A stretch of DNA of 64,000 bases from Onchocerca volvulus. Taxonomy: Eukaryota > Nematoda > Chromadorea > Rhabditida > Onchocercidae. Under the pieces are notes generated by a model, which saw nothing but the letters and a program-made list of their open reading frames with translations, did no database searches and was not told the origin of the DNA. The stretch is from assembly GCA_000499405.2 (NCBI GenBank), contig HG738138.1:14261208-14325207 (forward strand), written 5' to 3'. Positions 34,300 through 47,000 of this stretch are shown piece by piece. The translations under genes were made by a program, and so were the position numbers. The first letter of the stretch is position 1. Every line of letters starts with the position of its first letter.

Positions 34300-35257
34300 A
34301 TCTTTAATATTCCTTGTTTACAATAATTGTTGCTGCGCTATTTGACATCTTTCAACTTTCGCCAACATCTAATATGTTTAATTTCACAATGCTTGTGAGT
34401 ATAAATTTTTTGTTGTTTCATTGTCTCTGTAGATATAGAGATTGTTTGGTTTGCCTCGGCGACTCTATAACACGCAACATATAATTGTTCATGTTAGAAG
34501 CAATACGCCTCTAGATCTAAACAGTACAATTCTAAAGATTGGCCCTGAGTTTTGCTGACGGTGATTGCAAACGTCAATCGAATTGGGAATTGCAATCTCT
34601 TAAATTGAAATGACATCCATTGAAATCATAGGTATGCAAGGAATGCGAACATCTTCACCTTTGAAAGGTCCTGTCAAGATTGTTGCTTCTACAACGTTGC
34701 TGATTAATTTTTTATTGCAAACCGCGTGCCATTGCAAAGCTTTGGCTGGTTGATATTTTGCAACATGATAATTGGTGCGCTGAATTTTCAATTGCAGTAC
34801 GTGCAAGTGGCATTTCTAATAGATCGAATGAATCCAAATATTCTGTTGGATGATTAACCGCTTCATCTGCTTCCACATCAGTGTCGACGGACTTATGTGC
34901 AACTGCCTCGCTTTGTTTGATTGAATAATATTGCCAACTTCGTAGACGTCTTTGTTCTTAGCCACAAGAATAACTCATTCATTCAGCCAATTCTTCTTTT
35001 GATGTCACTAAATTGCAGAAGTCAGGAGGCAATGAAATTCGTCCTTAAGTCAAATCAACCGGCAACTTTCCAATCCCAATTTCCAGCAATTGATGTGAGA
35101 ATATCTCAGTTGATTGATTGTTTTGCAGCTGGACACGCATATTTGTAGTTAATTTTAATGTCTTCACGTGTCGCCATAAAGAAATTGACGTGTGACTGAA
35201 CTTGAACTTGAACTCCTGCCGCCGAACTGTTGGACTATAAATGATTGAAGCTCCCAA
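34300..35257 (-). pseudogene. Helitron PIF1-like helicase fragment (right arm)
   Basis: Read on the minus strand from 35,257: SLWRHVKTLKLTTNMRVQLQ, LEIGIGKLPVDLT (frame broken after this), then VLQLKI, VVEATILTGPFKGEDVRIP, and downstream remnants of the extreme C-terminus (SRRGKPNNLYIYRDNE, TKN). This copy keeps the C-terminal end that the left arm lacks. It has several stops and frame shifts. Confidence 0.8.
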
Positions 35258-35530
35258 GTCCTGATCTTTTAAATTCTTCTGGACTTCTCCTCTAAATATC
35301 GTCTTAGGAATATCGTCTTAGAAAGTAGAGGTAGTCAATAGATTCAGTCCTCTCACTTATTTTTACCTGTCACAGATGGTACAGTTAAAAAAAAAAGGGT
35401 AGGTATATATCTATATAAAAATATGTGCCTATCTGAATGCAACTTCTATCAAATTTCAAATCAGTCGGTAAGGATCGAAACGTTATTTCCAAATGAACAA
35501 CGAACATTTACGTTTTTATTTATATATCCA

Positions 35531-36116
35531 CTCGAAGGTCCAGTTAGTATAAAATATTAATATAAATTAAGGAATAGAGAAAGAGAAATATCTTATTACA
35601 GTAATAATAATCGAACCATAAGGTTTACAATTCTTAAAATGTATTTATCTGACATCACGTAAATCATGTAATTCAGTTGGATCGTATTAACTGAACAGGA
35701 AAAGATATTCAGACGTTTAGTTCCATTATATTCCGCAATTTCCGCTTATTTCTTTAGATTCAAAATATGGAATTTTAAAAATTTACTGTTTTGAATATTT
35801 ATTTAGCATACTTAACAAATGATATTCGTGAAAGAAAATATTTTTACTAATTTTTTGATCATGAAATATAAAATTCAATTCCGAAACTCTTACCTGTTTC
35901 ATATTGCATTACAAACAATTGTAATTGTTTCTTGAACTTTTAACTTGAATCAAATAATTACTTTTCTGTCAAGTATAAGAAATTTTCTGCAGAAGAATTG
36001 ACTAATATTATACGATAGCAAATTTCAATCGCTTGAAAAAATATAACGATTTAAATTGCTTTAAAAAACATATTAATTTGCATAATTTTTACTTTGCCGT
36101 TCATTGAAATGGATTA

Positions 36117-36172
<56 letters not shown>

Positions 36173-37693
36173 TCTTTCTTATTTAAAAAAAAAAAAAAAA
36201 TGAGAAAATTGAAATTTCCATAATTTGGAAGATTATCAATTTATCCTTTCTGCTATTTACCAGTTTGATCTAATAATTTAATCTATCATTTTCATTTATT
36301 TTAATAGAAAGTGATCACTAATGTTAATAATTAATTGCTAAGAATAAGTGATTGTAAAATCGGCAAAATATTCAGCAAACCAAATATGATTGCCCAAATT
36401 ATGATCTAGTGAAATGCTAACTGTTTATAGCACTCATCAAATATTATCCGATTTTCAATCATTTTGAATAATTTATCTAAAATATATATTTTAATTAGTC
36501 TTTTGCTTCATCTTTCTTGCCTTTCTTCAATAAGTTTAAAGATCTGATATTTCCCTCTTTTTTTTTTCTTTTAATTAATCGACTAGTCAGTCAATCAAAA
36601 GGTTGACATTTTCGAAAAGCAGTTTTACTTAAACATTCCATACCTAAATAATTAATTTGCAAACAATCATATTTTCGTTAATTTATGTTCATTAATGGAA
36701 ATATTTAATAGAGTGGAAAACTTCGTATTTTTTTCTCAAATACAAAAGTACGTGAATCTTTCCTTCAAGATATTTCGGTATTTTTGAAATGCTAATCGAA
36801 TAGGGCGGGGAAACGGGAATTAGGAATGGTATGGTAAAAAGATAGTAAAATTGGATTTGACATTAATGGGTCACCAGAAAGACCGCAGGAAAAAAAGGAA
36901 GGCAGAAGATGAGGAGAATGAATTATTCAATTAATTTTTTTTCTCTTATTTTTTGTTCCCAATCATACAAAACGAGTTAGTTTTCAGTTGTTTTTTTTCT
37001 TCCATTCTTTATTCCTTTTTTCTTTTTTTTTTTTTTTTTCATTATTTTCCCTTCTTTTCTCTTCCTATGAAGGTGTACAAGCCTGAAGTTCTTTTTTCAA
37101 CTTACTAATTCGAATTCAAGTATTTACTAGTTCAAGTTCAAGTATTAAATAATCAAGGGACGGAAACAAATTTTTTCCCCTTTCATTTTACCTTTTTTTC
37201 TGTTCCTATAAAGAATTTGAGGTTGAAATTTTTTTTCCAGTGCACTGATTTGAGTTCGAGCACCCGAGTGTTTATTAATTCGAATTCAAATATTGAATAA
37301 TTAAGAGATGAGAAAAAGTTTTTTTCGCTCAACTTTAACTTTCCTAAGGAATAAAAATGGAGTTTTGATTGATTAATTGAATAAATATTTCAAATTTTTC
37401 CCAAGTTTAGCAGCTAAGAATTTTGACCGATAAAATAGATATTTGAGTTCAAATTTGCTCCAGTTAGATTTTTTTATTATTATTGTGGGCGTGAACTGAA
37501 TAACAAAAAAATATTTGTATTTCACACATTTTAAACTATTGTGTATTATTCTACTAGAAAATTAGCACAAATTTAAAATAATTGAAATTTTTTGAATGTA
37601 TTCGAAAATTTATTTTACGCATAAAAACTTAAAATGCAATTTTGTCTTATTTTAGATTATTTTCGCCAATAAAAAATTGAACAGCAAATAACG
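35531..37693. other. AT-rich intergenic
   Basis: 2.1 kb without exon-like frames on either strand. It contains a 51-base pure T run at 36,121-36,171, further T-rich tracts at 36,990-37,040, and related paragraphs near 37,080-37,330 that repeat ttcgaattcaa(g/a)tattaa-type wording. It would hold the promoter of the gene starting at 37,694. Confidence 0.5.
36121..36171. repeat. 51-base poly(T) tract
   Basis: Uninterrupted T from 36,121 to 36,171, followed shortly by an A run at 36,185-36,199. It may be the scar of a retroposed poly(A) tail on the opposite strand or simple slippage. Exact length is likely unreliable in assembly. Confidence 0.9.
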
Positions 37694-39156
37694 ATGGCTT
37701 TCAAACTTGGTGATGAATTGATGCATATGATTGGTGATTTTGCAAATATGAATCGTTCGCCGGATTTCAAAGTGAAAACTAATAATGAAAATCCGCAGAA
37801 GGCATTAAAACCACGAACTGAACGAATACATTCTATCAATTTAGCTGTTGGTGTTTCGGTGAGTAAGAGGAATATATGAAAAATTATTGAAATTTATTAG
37901 CTGATTGATTAATGATTATTTTTGAGCATAGAAAAATGCAAATTATCGATTAATCGATCAAAAAGAAATAATTTTAGCTTTCTGGTTTTTTTTGCTATCC
38001 ATTTATTTGGTAAAAAATTATATTGCACGAGAACCATACTTTTCTTTTTTTCTTTTTTTTTAGAGATATTGTTATATATGTTGAATGATTAACTGAAGTG
38101 TTTTTGGGGAGCGATCGAAAATTTTTTGAAAAAACAAATTTTTTTTCCCTTCAAAAAAAAAAGTGTTATGCAGTAAAACAAAAAAAAAGAATGAATAATT
38201 TCTCTGATGACCTTTTTACTCAATATATTATATGAGTAAATAAAATGACAGATTGCTATGAATTTAGAAAAGTTCAGAAATATTTTTTTTTTTTTTTAGA
38301 TTTCATATGATTAATATATAATGCATTATTACTCTATTGTGATTTTTCTACTTTTTTTTTTTTTTTGCTTCAAATGTTAAGAATTGTTACAATGTAGTAA
38401 TTGCGATATTATAATGAGCAATTTTTTTTAGCTACAGTTTTATCTTTTTTTTTTTCGGTATTTAAAAAAATTTCAAAAAGAATATCTGATAACTTAGATT
38501 AAGAAGCTTTAATTTTAATAACGTTTAATTTTGACTAATTTTTTAGTGCTGATTTTAATAAAATTGAAATAATTTATACGTCATAATAAAAATTTGACTA
38601 AATATAAGATTAATTTTAATAAAACTGGAATAACTTAGAAGATATAACAAAAATTTTCATATAACTAATATAAATTTGAAATAAGCTTTTTCACAAATAT
38701 AGTAAAATAAAAGTGACGAAGAAAAATTAAGCATTATTTCAGGACGAACCACCACCTTTTAATGAACCAAATACTGGAATACGACGACAATCAAGTGATA
38801 AAATACTACAAGCAACTCAACCGATTAATCAACGTACTTTATCAGCTCCAGTTCATATGAAAGACGACTGTGAACAAATACGAAAAAAATATGCAAAATT
38901 TGCACTATTAAAAGATAAAAATAATGGAATAGAAGAATCTGGTCTTGAAGTACTACCAGAAGAAGAAACGGATTCTCCAGTATCAACACCTATTGATGCA
39001 ACGGAATCAACAATAATCTATAAAGAAGCATCAACAGTTGGTGATGATAATGATAATGCATCTATAAATGCGACAATATTATCACCAGTATTGCTTCATA
39101 CTAAAATTATCAATAATGTAGGTCATCGAGGATCTATTGTTCTTATTGATGAGTGA
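37694..39156 (+). CDS. Unknown two-exon protein, 192 aa
   Basis: Exon 1 37694-37858 and exon 2 38743-39156 join in phase 0 (TCG|GTGAGT; TTTCAG|GAC), with a TGA stop. The protein is hydrophilic with no signal peptide or membrane segment. Features: LGDELMHMIGDFANMNRSP at the start; a basic stretch LKPRTERIHSI; IRRQSSDKIL, a good basophilic-kinase (PKA-like) site; a helical charged segment DDCEQIRKKYAKFALLKDKN; then an acidic, Ser/Thr-rich PEST-like stretch (EVLPEEETDSPVSTP). An AG at 37,681 just upstream of the ATG could be a splice-leader or 5' UTR acceptor. I do not recognise the family; a phosphorylated regulatory protein is only a guess. Confidence 0.7.
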
Positions 39157-40825
39157 TGATGATAATAATAAGCCGTAAAAGGTCACATAATCGCAAAGTT
39201 ATCAATAATTAATTTACAACTGGTAAAATAAGAATTGGTGTTATCAATAAACAACTTACAAGTTCGTAGGACGAAATCAATGTTACCGATAATCGACTTC
39301 TTAACTGATAAGATAAAAAACTAATGTTATCGACAAGCGATACATCAATCGGTATGATAAAAACCAGTATTATCGATACCGACATATCAATTGATAGGAG
39401 AAAAACTAATGTGATTGTAATTCTTAGATTTTTTTTTTTTTTTTTTTAACTAGTACTACCCACAAAAAATTTGTCAATCATAAAATAAAAACTAACAGTA
39501 CCAATAAATGAATTATCAAATAATAGAATAAAAATTAATGCTATCAAAAGTTTTTCATAGTTAAATTTTCATTCCCTATTCGAAAAATGAATTTCAGTTA
39601 TTGATAATAAATTTCATTTGATATTGTAACTTCATTGTGTCACTTGCTATTTTGTATATAAAATACATCTATATATCTATTCTGCTTCTTTTTTTCCTGT
39701 TGCCTGAATACAGAATTAAACATAGAATTTTATCAAATTACTTCTTCAAATGATTGTTATTTGATTGGCTAAATTCTGTTCTGGAAAAATATCCAAATTT
39801 ACCGAATACAAAGATGCTACAAGTGATACGTTATTGAATTCGTGAGTTTGGTGAAGTTGTAATTAACCCCAATTCAGACTAATACTTGGTTTCAATAATT
39901 AGAACTGCTAAATTCGCTTTTGAGGATTTCGAATCCACAAAATTTTATAGAGTAATGACACATATCCATCAATTCCATTAATGTAATAATTTATTGGCCT
40001 GTTATGCAATTCTTGAGAAGTTAATTGACCAGAAAAATGTAAACCAATTCTAGCCTAATCTCTTCGCTGGGATATTTTTTGATGTTACAGTAATCTTAGT
40101 GATGATACTCCATGAAAAAAGAGGAAAACTAAACAAAATTATGAAAGCAGAGTATGATCCTTTATCATAATCACCCATATATGAAAATAAGATACGGTAG
40201 GAATCGCAGCAGTGAGGTATTTTATAACCGTCCAATGAAACATTATTAAACGGCTTTACTATTTAATAAGTTCCATATATTAAAGTGAAACCAACAAGAG
40301 AAACAGAAATGCCAAATAACACTCGCAACTGTTGGGTGATTAAGGAATATTTTATCATTCTTCATAAGATAAAGATTACTTGATCTTCTCAAAAGCCAAA
40401 TGAAAATTCAAAGATATTAAACAATAGAACACAGACAAAGATTCTACTTTCTTCTAAATCAATTTTATTCCAGAAATCATAGTACATTCAAAATCATCAT
40501 CCTTCAAATATTTGCACAACATTCTATGTATGAAAACAAAGAAAATTTTAGGAAACATCTACCGTTTTCAAGCCATATGCAATCGTTCGCATTCTCGTCA
40601 CGAATTTCCCAAAAGAGAGATCAAGTAAGGAATAGTTGAAGCAGTTGCTGTCTACATATGGAATGTTTCGAAGTCATGCATGAAAAGCAGACAAATGTCC
40701 AAAGATATGATGCAAAAAGAAATGTTGTAAGATAAGCCGTTAATAAGCATAGCTGGCAGCTTTGTGGCTATTGGAAAATCGAAATTACCGTGTTTGCGAC
40801 GACAAAAAGAAGTTTTTCGAAACAT
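39157..40825. other. Intergenic, convergent 3' flanks
   Basis: This lies between the 192-aa gene and TBCA. The first 390 bp hold the ~43-bp degenerate minisatellite listed separately. From 39,700 to 40,800 the sequence is of ordinary complexity with no supported exon. Confidence 0.5.
39190..39545. repeat. Degenerate ~43-bp minisatellite
   Basis: Units of the type gttatcgataa.cgac..atcaattgataagataaaaactaat recur at about 39,239, 39,282, 39,325, 39,370 and, after a poly-T interruption, 39,490-39,545. It begins about 35 bp after the stop codon of the 192-aa gene, so part may be in its 3' UTR. Confidence 0.7.
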
Positions 40826-41669
40826 TTATGCTCCTTCCTTAATTTTTAAGCATTTTTCTGTACCGATCTTAATTTGTTCTGCTGCAGCAATACACTCTGA
40901 TGTACCCTGTAACACTGCTTCATGCTCACCAATCACCTGAAATACAAGATAATCATTCGCATAAAGTGAGAAAAATAATATAAATGAAAAAATTGAAAAC
41001 TTCATCAAAATTTTAACAGCATTTAAAACATCTAACTATATATTTTATTTGTGTGGCTTACTACATATTTTATTTTTATTAACATCGTTGCGGCTAAATG
41101 CTTACCTGCCATATATGTATAGAAAAAAAAACTTTCCCAACAATGGCAATTATAACAAATCAATAATTAGTTCTTCTTTTTGTAGCTAATATTAACCAAT
41201 TGTTAACTAACAGAAAATTTTCGATAAATAATTTTCAAACAATTAAAGTTTTTTCGAATAATATATAACAACAAAAGAAGGAAAGGAAAAAATGGATTAA
41301 TTTCGTGATAGAGAATTTAACTCCAACTTTTTTTAAATTTTCAATCGAATTCATCAATCGTCGAGCACATTCTGGTATCATTTGTTTTGTTTCCTGAAAA
41401 AAAGAAAAAAAGACTAATCTCTTTCCCTATGCACATTTTTTAATCACTGAAAATGATTATCTGCTTATAGCAAATCTCAAAAATATTACTTGAAGCAATT
41501 CGACCTGTTTCTTAAGGATATGTTCATCAACATCACCACCAGCTTGCATTGTTTGCAATTTGTTCATTAACTTTTCCTCCTCTTTTTCATAATAACATAA
41601 TTCCTTGACCAATCGCTTCACAACGCCCGTCTTAATTGCTATATCTTTTAGAACTGTAGGATCTGTCAT
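40826..41669 (-). CDS. TBCA: Tubulin-binding cofactor A
   Basis: Three exons: 41490-41669, 41328-41393, 40826-40936; all phase 0, 118 aa. N-terminus MTDPTVLKDIAIKTGVVKRL followed by VKELCYYEKEEEKL is the conserved TBCA start (IKTGVVKRLxKE). Next come LKKQVELLQ|ETKQMIPECARRL and a C-terminal helix. The length and all-helical, charged three-helix-bundle pattern fit the family (about 108-118 aa). TBCA captures beta-tubulin after the CCT chaperonin in the cytosol and feeds it to the cofactor D/E/C pathway. It is transcribed divergently from vps-39, 1.55 kb away. A strong acceptor lies four bases upstream of the ATG (see separate entry). Confidence 0.94.
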
Positions 41670-41690
41670 TATTCTGCAAAATTAATTTTG
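41670..41690 (-). promoter_or_regulatory. Candidate trans-splice (SL) acceptor of TBCA
   Basis: On the minus strand AATTTTGCAG ends at 41,674, leaving only AATA before the ATG at 41,669. A strong nematode acceptor consensus this close to a start codon, with no obvious upstream exon, is typical of spliced-leader addition. A non-coding first exon joined by cis-splicing is the alternative. Confidence 0.5.
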
Positions 41691-43222
41691 TAAACCAGTA
41701 AAATTCAATTTTAGTTATTTAATTCAATATATTTTAACATCTTTTATGATGATTATTGTTATGCATTTACGGACCTTGGTAATCATTGCCTTAATAACTG
41801 TAATTTATTGATGCATATTACTTATCTTGATTACTTTATTTATGCTATTAACCTGCTACTCGATTATTAGTCAATTCAGCTAGTTACTATTATAAATCGA
41901 CTAGTTGCTTGATTATTCAATAACGGAATTAATTACTGCATTATTTAACAGAATGATTAGTTGATGAAATGATGTGCAAGGAAAATAAACGATATTTTTA
42001 ATATAAAATTTCTAATGATAGTCAAGTATTATTGTAGCAAGTTTGCAAGAATAATAAAATGTTACCATAATGGAAAATTATTAACATAATATTTGAAACG
42101 GTAAAATATGAAAATATCTTGAAGAAAATTAACAAATTACGCTACAGTACTTAAATATTTAAATATGTGAAAGCTAGTATTCAAATGTTTAAATATTACA
42201 TTTAAATAAAGCTTCTCAACATAGTGCCTTTTTTTTTGAATTTTTTATCGAATAATTAGGAACTGAATTATCAAGTGATCAAATATCAAGCAAATATATC
42301 CATTTTTTTAAATATAAGTTTGGATTATTGTACTTTATAATACAATAATCCAAATTTCAATGTCATCAAACTTTTTCTTAGCAAATAACTGAAAAGTAAA
42401 AAAAATATCCCATCTTTATATCTCTACATTTCGCAAATAATTGACCGGAGTAGCAAATTCTCCGTCTTAATATCCGTTCATTAGCAAAGTCTGGAATTAT
42501 TGCACTGTATAATACGCTGTGTTGAAAAAATTCGAAACTTAATACTCGATTACTACACATACACATATGAGGTAATCAATTCTTGATTACTTGAACCAGA
42601 ACTGTAGCAAAAGGCTCGCCCTCAATACTTTTCACCCATACCTCTTCAGATTCCAACCAATGATCCCGAAAAGAGGTATATACTTGACGCGACTGCCTGC
42701 GGCCCGTAAATATCAGTGGGAACGGGAGAAGGGGCCACAGAATAGTGAAAGTTGTGAGCTCGGTTACGGGATAATTCTGCGAGAAGTTGTCTAGAAGGAA
42801 TTTGATGGTATATATTCTGGAATTATAATACTACATGGTATGTTGCACTGGGGAAAATGCAGAATTCGATGCTCGATTAGTTTATAATATTAATATATGT
42901 ATAAATTATCGAATAATCAGTTGGTTATTTGATAATTTAGATACTTAGTCAATTAATAAATCACTGATTTATTTGCTTGGTAATTCGGCTGGCTAATTAT
43001 TCGATTAATTGGCGAATTAATGAATTCTTGATTACATAAAATTAATTAGTTATTTAATTGCTTAATAAAATGATTAGCCAATTGATGAAATAATATATTT
43101 GACGAACCAGTTGACAAATTCCCTAATCTATAAATTATAGGATTAATTGAAAGAATTATTATTATTACCATAATCTTCAAAGAATCAGTATGTGAAAAAG
43201 AAAGGAACAGCATTTACAAAGA
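41691..43222. other. Divergent intergenic, TBCA/vps-39
   Basis: The shared upstream region of the two genes. It is dominated by degenerate direct and inverted repeats of tta(g/a)ttgattaat words (41,780-41,960, 42,890-43,130) and is interrupted by an abrupt GC-richer island at 42,590-42,800 (separate entry). No confirmed gene. Confidence 0.5.
42590..42800. other. GC-rich island, unidentified
   Basis: About 210 bp with clearly higher GC than the flanking repeats (cgactgcctgcggcccgtaa, gggaacgggagaaggggcca). The plus strand has a 67-codon open frame (42,591-42,794) with no recognised domain. The acceptor-like CTTCAG at 42,650 opens a different frame that stops after about 18 codons. It might be an old retroelement or foreign insertion, or a structured RNA gene; I could not match it to tRNA, snRNA, RNase P or SRP RNA. 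Confidence 0.3.
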
Positions 43223-43973
43223 ATGTTCGAAGCTTATACACCTACGGAGATAGCCACAGGATTGGAGAAATCAATTGATGTAGCATCATTGGCTGCTCAT
43301 GGTTAAGATATTTTTTTTGGTTATCACAGAAATATTTTTTTTTCTTCACTTTTATTTTTTTGAATAATCAAATGATAAGCGTGAAAGATTAGCATGAAGA
43401 AGAGATGGAATAGAGAATTTTTATCTGTTTGAATACTTTCTTTTATCAGCATGATCATTATTTGTAATTCAATACAATTCATATAATTATACTAAACATT
43501 AAAGGTCATGCCGCCAAAGTTTATGTTGGAAGTAAGGCTGGTTATTTATTGGCATTGAATGGAATCCGAGGAGGTATGTCTTTCATTTTTTTTTATAGCA
43601 TAGTTTGAGAGTAAAAACCTGTTGGAATGTTTATGTAATGCATAATGTAACAAATTGTAATTTATATAATTTATTTAATAATGATAATTTTCAAAAAAGG
43701 AAAACCATTAGGATATTTTTAAAATAATTTTGGAATATTATTGTTTTATAATAAATATATAAATTATAGGTAAGCGTGGATACGATCTGTCGATATGTCG
43801 ATCATTCGAAAAAAAGACTATAAATGAATTGTGTTGTATTGAAAGGCATGATATATTGCTATGTTTAACTGATTCGCAACTTGCCGCACATGATCTTTCT
43901 GATCCATTTGGCTTGAAAGCACTTATTTCCGATGTTAGACCCATATCCGCTTTTTGCGCCACTGTGTCAGAGG

Positions 43974-44009
<36 letters not shown>

Positions 44010-47000
44010 TTATTTACTGGAGAATTACATTTTCGGGATTATAGCATCTAATTGTAACTATTATGTATTTAACTCCAAAAGATGAAATCAGTCTGATTGA
44101 GTGTTATTAGTATAGTAATAAGTCATTAAGTAAATTTTGCTTGAAAATAAATAGGTAATCGATATTTCGTTACTTCTCAATGAAATATGTTGAAAAATTT
44201 ACAGATCGATGGGATATTATATGTAGCTGTAAGTTCAAGAAAGAAAATATTTCTTTACAAATGGATTGTTGATGAATTTACTATGATGCCTTTTGAAATG
44301 TCATTAGGTAATTCATTTTTCTTTGATTTTTTAAACCTTAAAAAAAAAACCAATTTGGCTTATATTTTCTTGTGCCTGTATTGATTTCATTTTGCAGCGT
44401 TTTTTCCGGATTACGTGAACTACATGATTTGGTGTGGTCCCATTATATCTGTGGTTGCACAAAGCGAATATTACTATATGTCCGTCTTTCCGATTAGGGT
44501 ATGAATCAATTGCAAGAATCTGGAAGATATGGGGGAATATCTGTATTCAAAGATCTGGAAATGGTGATTTATAAAAAAAGTTTCACTAATCAGTCAGTTA
44601 AATTTAGAGTGGATATTGAGAAAAGTTTTTAGGAGGATGCAGCGAATGTGAAAAAGTTATTTGATATTGGTTCGAAAACAGAAAATCCAGTTATTGTTGG
44701 ATTGCCTGATTATAAGCAGATTGCATATTGTCGTGATAATTTCTTGTTTTTTCAAGAATATTATGGAACCGTGAATCCGATATCAGAAGTGAAATTTTCA
44801 GAAGCTCCTCTTAATATAGGTGTGTTTACCCATTCTTTTGAAACATTTTTTAGTTAAATATTCTTGCTCTTCCGTTTCTAATCTTTTCATGCTGTTTAAT
44901 TTGACAGTAGGAGAACCTGAATCTAGAATGATACCGTATAGTTTCCTTTCAAATGGATATTTACAGTATACGATGCTCCATATTTGTTGGCACTCTTAGG
45001 AAAAGGAAAAGTTGAAATACGATCAGTGAGGCCAACGACACATATACAAACGATACAACTTAATAAAGCGATCTACATTTCCACTGGTTTGAGGTAGATT
45101 ATGAACGTCTTTGATTATATATTGAGATAGTGATTTTTGATTGAACATTTAATTAATCCTTTTGTCTGTTAGATCTTTATGTGTTTTCATAATGCTTATA
45201 TATAAGTAAATCCATTTGTTTGCTAATATTAATTTTGTTTATAAATTGCAATATTTTACTAATAAAGATTTTTAGCCTTTCTTTATAGGGGAACTATTTA
45301 TGTGGGAAGTAACAGCGACGTATGGCTTTTAGATTCTCGACCACAAATGAAAAATAATGTGGAACGGTTGGTTAGTGAGAAGCAGTTCGAATTAGCTGTT
45401 CAACTAGCGGTAACCCATTGTTCTTTTATATTCTTTAATATTTGATATCCACCACAGTTAAAAGACGCAGAGACTTTCGAGTCTTTGCACTTTTTAAAGA
45501 GGCTTTCTACTTTTGCGAAAACTTTCGAGGAGGATGCTTCTGATAAATACTTACTGCTGTTCTAGGAAAAATGTGATGAAATAGGTGATAAAGGTGTCAT
45601 GGATATCAAACGTAAAGCAGCTTTCAACTTGTTCTGTCAACGAAAATTCGATGAATGGTTGGAAATTCATGCCCAGATCAAAACCGGTAAATTTCAACTC
45701 CTTAATTATCATCAATAGGTTTATCAAAACTGAATAGATGAAATACTTCAATACTGATTTTTATAAGCTTGATTCAGTTTAGAATTGAGATATTGAAAAA
45801 CAAGAAAGACATCATGCATGATGTCTTTAACTTTTATAGATGTGATGACTGTGATAGCTCATTTTCCACGATTATTGGATTCCAATTATGAGGAATCATT
45901 GATGTCACTGCTTGATGGACAGCCACCGGATTTTCCTGAAAATGAATTTAGAAACGGATTGCAGTCGCTGGCTCCATATCTTGCTTCCGTATGAATTCAT
46001 TCATGATTACTTTTTCTGGATATGTCCTGCTTACTGTGTTACTTATCTTACTATTTTTTATGCAGTATTTAGGTGCGTATGGAACATGCGAAGGCAGTTG
46101 TTGAGCTTAAGAAACTTTATCAACTGAATATACGAGACGTTGATGCCTTAGAACGGTTGAAAAATCATGAAAATGTTTTGCAAGTGGTTGACACCACTTT
46201 ACTAAAGTGTTACCTACAGGTCTGTTATCGTATGTCAAGAGCTCATATATTCAAAATAAAGTCGAAATTTTAAATTAAAGGCAATAGAGGCAGTATTTCT
46301 CTTCTATCTAGAAATATTTTGATTGATGCCTGCAACCATCGATAAGAATTCAAAAACTTTGAAAAGTTTACGCTTGTACTCTTGGATTGGTTGAACAGTC
46401 CAGTTTTATGTTAATTGAGTGATGTTCCTTTTCTATTCAATTCTTTCATAAAATTCGCCGAAAATATGATTTATTTTTTGAGTATAGAAGCGCAGTAATA
46501 GTATTCTAGTTTTAAGCAAGCCAAGAAAGCGATATTATTTTATGTAATTTGTATTAATATGAAACAGTTAGGATTATCCATAATCTAATCAACGGTTAAG
46601 ATGGAATAGTTCTATGAGTTAGGAGATTGGTGTTCTGTTTTTCATTGATGTGCATATTTGAAATAAGTGACTAGACTATCGAGTAAAAAGAATATGCTCG
46701 AAAGTTTTGCAGACTAATGAAAGCTTAGTGGCCTTGTTATTACGTCTCCCGGACAATATGTGTATAGTGACCGATTCAGAAAAAGTATTATTAGAGCGTC
46801 AAAAATATAATGAACTGTTTATATTATACGAAAGAAAAGGCTTGCATCGTAAAGGTATGATTTTTTCAAATTTAAAATTTTTTTATTTCGACTTTTTTCT
46901 TAGCCATCGTAACAATCACTTATACATTTTGAAATTAAGAATCCAGTAATCATAACTGTAATTGATGATATCACTTATTTATTACTCTCTCTCACTGGTT

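Larger units (their letters stand above)
33190..35530. mobile_element. Helitron-derived inverted duplication
   Basis: The two ends are imperfect inverted repeats: 33,190-33,340 (TAAATGTTCGTTGTTCATTT..., then ACGTTGCATTCGAATTGGCG) against the reverse complement of 35,395-35,530. Inward, both arms carry the same Helitron helicase coding region in opposite orientation, (+) at 33,536-34,060 and (-) at 34,300-35,257. The gagttcaagttcaagttcagtcacat motif flanks each helicase fragment (33,510 and 35,190). A middle segment at 34,040-34,320 is shared with the other Helitron at 18,250-18,430. This is a head-to-head rearranged remnant about 2.3 kb long. Confidence 0.8.

Noticed and set aside
45458..45565. 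Possible extra vps-39 exon (36 open codons in frame with the 45,566 exon)
   Set aside because: It ends in the TAG formed by the acceptor of the next exon, and VPS39 proteins need no insertion here; including it would truncate the protein.
45808..45825. 18-bp palindrome gacatcatgcatgatgtc
   Set aside because: Perfect but short; such palindromes are expected by chance in this much AT-rich intron sequence.
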